64,000 bases of DNA, taken from the NCBI RefSeq assembly GCF_003253705.1, contig NZ_QKYU01000012.1, forward strand, positions 62,001 through 126,000, given 5' to 3'. The translations under genes and the position numbers were made by a program. Under the pieces are notes generated by a model. The model was not told the DNA's origin. It saw only the letters and a list, made by a program, of their open reading frames with translations, and ran no database searches. Shown here piece by piece: positions 62,135 through 64,000 of the stretch. The stretch comes from Humitalea rosea (GTDB lineage: Bacteria; Pseudomonadota; Alphaproteobacteria; Acetobacterales; Acetobacteraceae). How positions within the stretch are numbered: position 1 is the first letter of the stretch; each line of letters begins with the position of its first letter.

Positions 62135-62778
62135 GTGCCGAGGCGGCGGCGCGGCGGCCGGTGCGCCGGACCCGGCGAGGCGACGAGAAATCCGAGCAGA
62201 TCCGCCTCGCCGCCGCCGAGATGTTCCTGGAACGCGGCTTCGACGGGGTGAGCCTCGATGAGATCGTCAAGGCGGTCGGCGGCTCCAAGGCCAATGTCTA
62301 TACGCATTTCGGCAATAAGGAGGGGCTGTTCGCCGCCGTGGTCGAGGGGCTGTGCGAGGGCTTCCTCGCCTCCGTCGTCGCCATCGATGCGAGCGGGCTC
62401 AGCCCGGAGGAGGGCTTGGCGCGGCTCGCCCGGGCGCTGGTCGAGACGCTGTTGCAGGACCGGCATCTCGCCTTCCACCGCCTGATGATCGCGGAATCGG
62501 GCCGGTTTCCAGCCCTGGGCCGCGTCTGGTTCGAGAGCGGGCCGGAAACCTCGCGCCGGGCGCTGGCCCGGTTTGTCGCGGCGCAGCAGCGGGCGGGGCG
62601 CCTGGATGCCGGCGATCCGCACCGGGCGGCGACGCTCTTCCACGACATGGTCACCTTCAACCTGCTGGTCCGCGCCATGCTGGGCGACCGGCCGTCGGAG
62701 GGGGAGATCGGGCAGACGATCGACGCGGCGGTGGCCGTGTTCCTGCGTGGCTACGCCGGCCGGTCGATCATCCCGTAA
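62131..62778 (+). CDS. TetR/AcrR-family transcriptional regulator
   Basis: A 215-residue regulator. The helix-turn-helix domain is residues ~15-70: RLAAAEMFLERGFDGVSLDEIVKAVGGSKANVYTHFGNKEGLF (in pieces). The ligand-binding C-terminal domain (~80-215) is helical. Coupled translation with the FMN reductase and the palindrome upstream suggest that it represses its own operon. Its 3' end overlaps the convergent methyltransferase-like gene by 28 bases. Confidence 0.92.
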   Translation: MSAEAAARRPVRRTRRGDEKSEQIRLAAAEMFLERGFDGVSLDEIVKAVGGSKANVYTHFGNKEGLFAAVVEGLCEGFLASVVAIDASGLSPEEGLARLARALVETLLQDRHLAFHRLMIAESGRFPALGRVWFESGPETSRRALARFVAAQQRAGRLDAGDPHRAATLFHDMVTFNLLVRAMLGDRPSEGEIGQTIDAAVAVFLRGYAGRSIIP

Positions 62779-63683
62779 ACCATCCGCCCGTTCGCGCCGT
62801 AGAACACGCGCTTGCGGATGCCCGGCCCATCCGGAACCTGGTCGAGCAGGGTCCGCATGTCCTGCCCATCGAGCAAAGGCGGGCACCAACCCATGTAAGC
62901 GTCCATATAGCCGGCCTCGGGCAAGTCCTTGGTCAGGCAGGCGATGAGCATGCGCCCGCCGGAGCGGAGCGAACGGAACATCGCCGAGGCGAGGCGGTGC
63001 ACCGTCTCGCCATCGATCTGTTGCGTCAGCCCGGTCGCATAGGCGAGGTCGAAGCTGCCGTGGGTCATCGGCCGTGCCAACAGCCGGGCCAGCCCGCCAT
63101 GCACCGCGACCAGGCCGGGGAGGTCGGCATGGGACTCGGCCATCTCGTCCACGGTCTCGGCATCCTCATCCATCGCGACCCAGCGGCCGATGGACTGGGC
63201 ATCGAGTGCGAGCGAGGCCTCCCGCAGATGGCCGGCGGTGGCGGAGAGGACATGTGCGTCATCGACACGCTCGGCGGTCTGGTCGATCAGGCTGGCCAGC
63301 AGCGCGTGGCATTCCCGCACCGCTTCCGAGGCGCTGAGCGAAAGGGTCCAGTTCAGGATGGCGCGTCCGCGAGGGGTCGCGGCTTCCAGCACCTCGGACA
63401 CGCTTTCATGGCGTTGCAGGTAATCGATCAGGCGGGCATCGCCGGAATAGCCGCGCGGGCGGGCCAGGCTGTGGTTCGCGGCCGGGCATTCACGCGCGAT
63501 GGCCAGGATGGGATGATCGCGCAGCATCGCGCGCCCAGCCTCGCCAAAGCTTCGCAGCACGCGGGCGCTGGTTTCCAGCAGCCGGGGCCAGGCCATGAAA
63601 ACACCCACCGCGTCCGTGGCCTCGGCGGCCACGCTGTCAAGCTCCGCCATGATGGCGGTCCGCGTTGGGTCCCGCTGATCCAT
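62751..63683 (-). CDS. Class I SAM-dependent methyltransferase, PhcB/EF-biosynthesis-like
   Basis: A 310-residue protein. ILAIARECPAANHSLARPRGYSGDARLIDYLQ (in pieces) near residues 55-85 resembles the KPRGYAGD pattern of methyltransferases that make extracellular factor (3-hydroxypalmitic acid methyl ester). The later GHLREASLALDAQS and FRSLRSGGRMLIACL fit a Rossmann methyltransferase core. The start is ATG 63683, which places AAGGGGG at seven bases; ATG 63689 is an alternative. The substrate is not certain. The upstream 317 bases are AT-rich and hold no other gene I can support. Confidence 0.7.
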   Translation of the reverse strand: MDQRDPTRTAIMAELDSVAAEATDAVGVFMAWPRLLETSARVLRSFGEAGRAMLRDHPILAIARECPAANHSLARPRGYSGDARLIDYLQRHESVSEVLEAATPRGRAILNWTLSLSASEAVRECHALLASLIDQTAERVDDAHVLSATAGHLREASLALDAQSIGRWVAMDEDAETVDEMAESHADLPGLVAVHGGLARLLARPMTHGSFDLAYATGLTQQIDGETVHRLASAMFRSLRSGGRMLIACLTKDLPEAGYMDAYMGWCPPLLDGQDMRTLLDQVPDGPGIRKRVFYGANGRMVYGMIDRPA

Positions 63684-63689
63684 GCACAT

Positions 63690-64000
63690 GCCCCCTTGTA
63701 TAACAATCTGGCCATGCCTCGAAAATCTTTGCATGGTCAAAACTGGTGATCGATTGGCATGCCAAGAGAGATCATTTGACGCGGTCATTGCAGACGCATT
63801 GAAAATTGGACTTTTCCCCCAAAATATAAATACAGATGATTTCTTTCTGGTCATTCTTGCTGTTATTTTGACGTTATCAATTAAAATATGGACCTTTCGA
63901 GGGTGTGAGTCGCACCGCACGCATGGCGGCCATTCGATACCCGGCGCGGGCATGGCGCCGGTGGTGCCCTAATGCTTTTGCGCCGCCGCCCGGCTGGGGC
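63690..64000. other. AT-rich gap at the right edge without a supported gene
   Basis: The segment is visibly richer in A and T up to about 63900 and then returns to high G+C. An open frame on the plus strand overlaps the start of the methyltransferase gene and matches nothing I recognise. The AT-rich part probably holds the methyltransferase promoter, though I could not place a convincing -35/-10 pair at normal spacing. Confidence 0.5.

Noticed and set aside
63682-63972. A 96-codon plus-strand ORF at the right edge
   Set aside because: It overlaps the start of the methyltransferase gene on the other strand and shows no similarity; codon use does not fit the surrounding genes.

Overview
This window is a stretch of high-G+C chromosome from an alphaproteobacterium, most likely a member of the Acetobacteraceae (Roseomonas-like). 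That placement is inferred from the G+C bias, the gene content (short-form HisG, fused AroK-AroB, MaeB with a phosphotransacetylase tail, COG0523 GTPase with a WD40 partner) and the many 4-base ATGA/GTGA gene overlaps. No 16S rRNA gene is present to confirm it. Most of the window is core housekeeping DNA with tightly packed short operons, interrupted by two conspicuous AT-richer patches (about 38.9-39.6 kb and 52.75-53.57 kb).

Layout. 0-4.3 kb: end of rppH, a PolB-like 3'-5' exonuclease, a DUF423 membrane protein coupled to an RlmM-like RNA methyltransferase, and acs. 4.3-7.6 kb: a single 1118-residue protein joining an HSP90/MutL-like (GHKL) ATPase domain to seven ~70-residue TPR-like repeats. 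7.8-11.9 kb: a four-gene UgpBAEC-like sugar/polyol ABC importer. 12-14.8 kb: lipB, tRNA-Leu(GAG), and an isolated TadG/TadE-like pair. 14.8-21.5 kb: maeB, a VWA/J-domain pair, galU, a phosphomannomutase/phosphoglucomutase and a GNAT acetyltransferase. 21.5-24 kb: a twin palindromic repeat and a chemoreceptor. 24-25.6 kb: an ABC-2 exporter. 25.6-29.4 kb: xylFHG plus a D-xylose 1-dehydrogenase-like SDR, all translationally coupled. 29.5-36.3 kb: a degenerate cation-diffusion-facilitator homologue, a phosphatase, a P-loop kinase, a rhodanese-ChrB fusion, an aldo/keto reductase, the WD40-CobW GTPase pair and a two-repeat secreted protein.

36.3-38.7 kb: a TRAP-transporter gene remnant, a TPP riboswitch and a family-5 solute-binding protein that the riboswitch probably controls. 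38.7-39.6 kb: an AT-richer patch with a uracil-DNA-glycosylase-like protein. 39.7-46 kb: yqgE, a peroxiredoxin, a phasin-like small protein, a receiver/HWE-kinase pair, aroKB and xerD. 46-52.6 kb: glyQ-glyS-ppdK. 52.6-54.2 kb: an LLM-oxidoreductase remnant interrupted by an AT-rich insert carrying an orphan protein with an R-X4-H (HEPN-like) motif, then a lone DUF4096 transposase-like gene. 54.2-62.8 kb: dcd-murA-hisG-hisD, rsmI and an LpoA-like lipoprotein, a PhoR-like kinase and an FMN reductase-TetR pair. The right edge carries a PhcB-like methyltransferase gene.

The items most worth following up are the GHKL-TPR protein, the R-X4-H island, the TPP-riboswitch-controlled family-5 binding protein and the twin palindromes. 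No CRISPR array, prophage or complete insertion sequence is visible.
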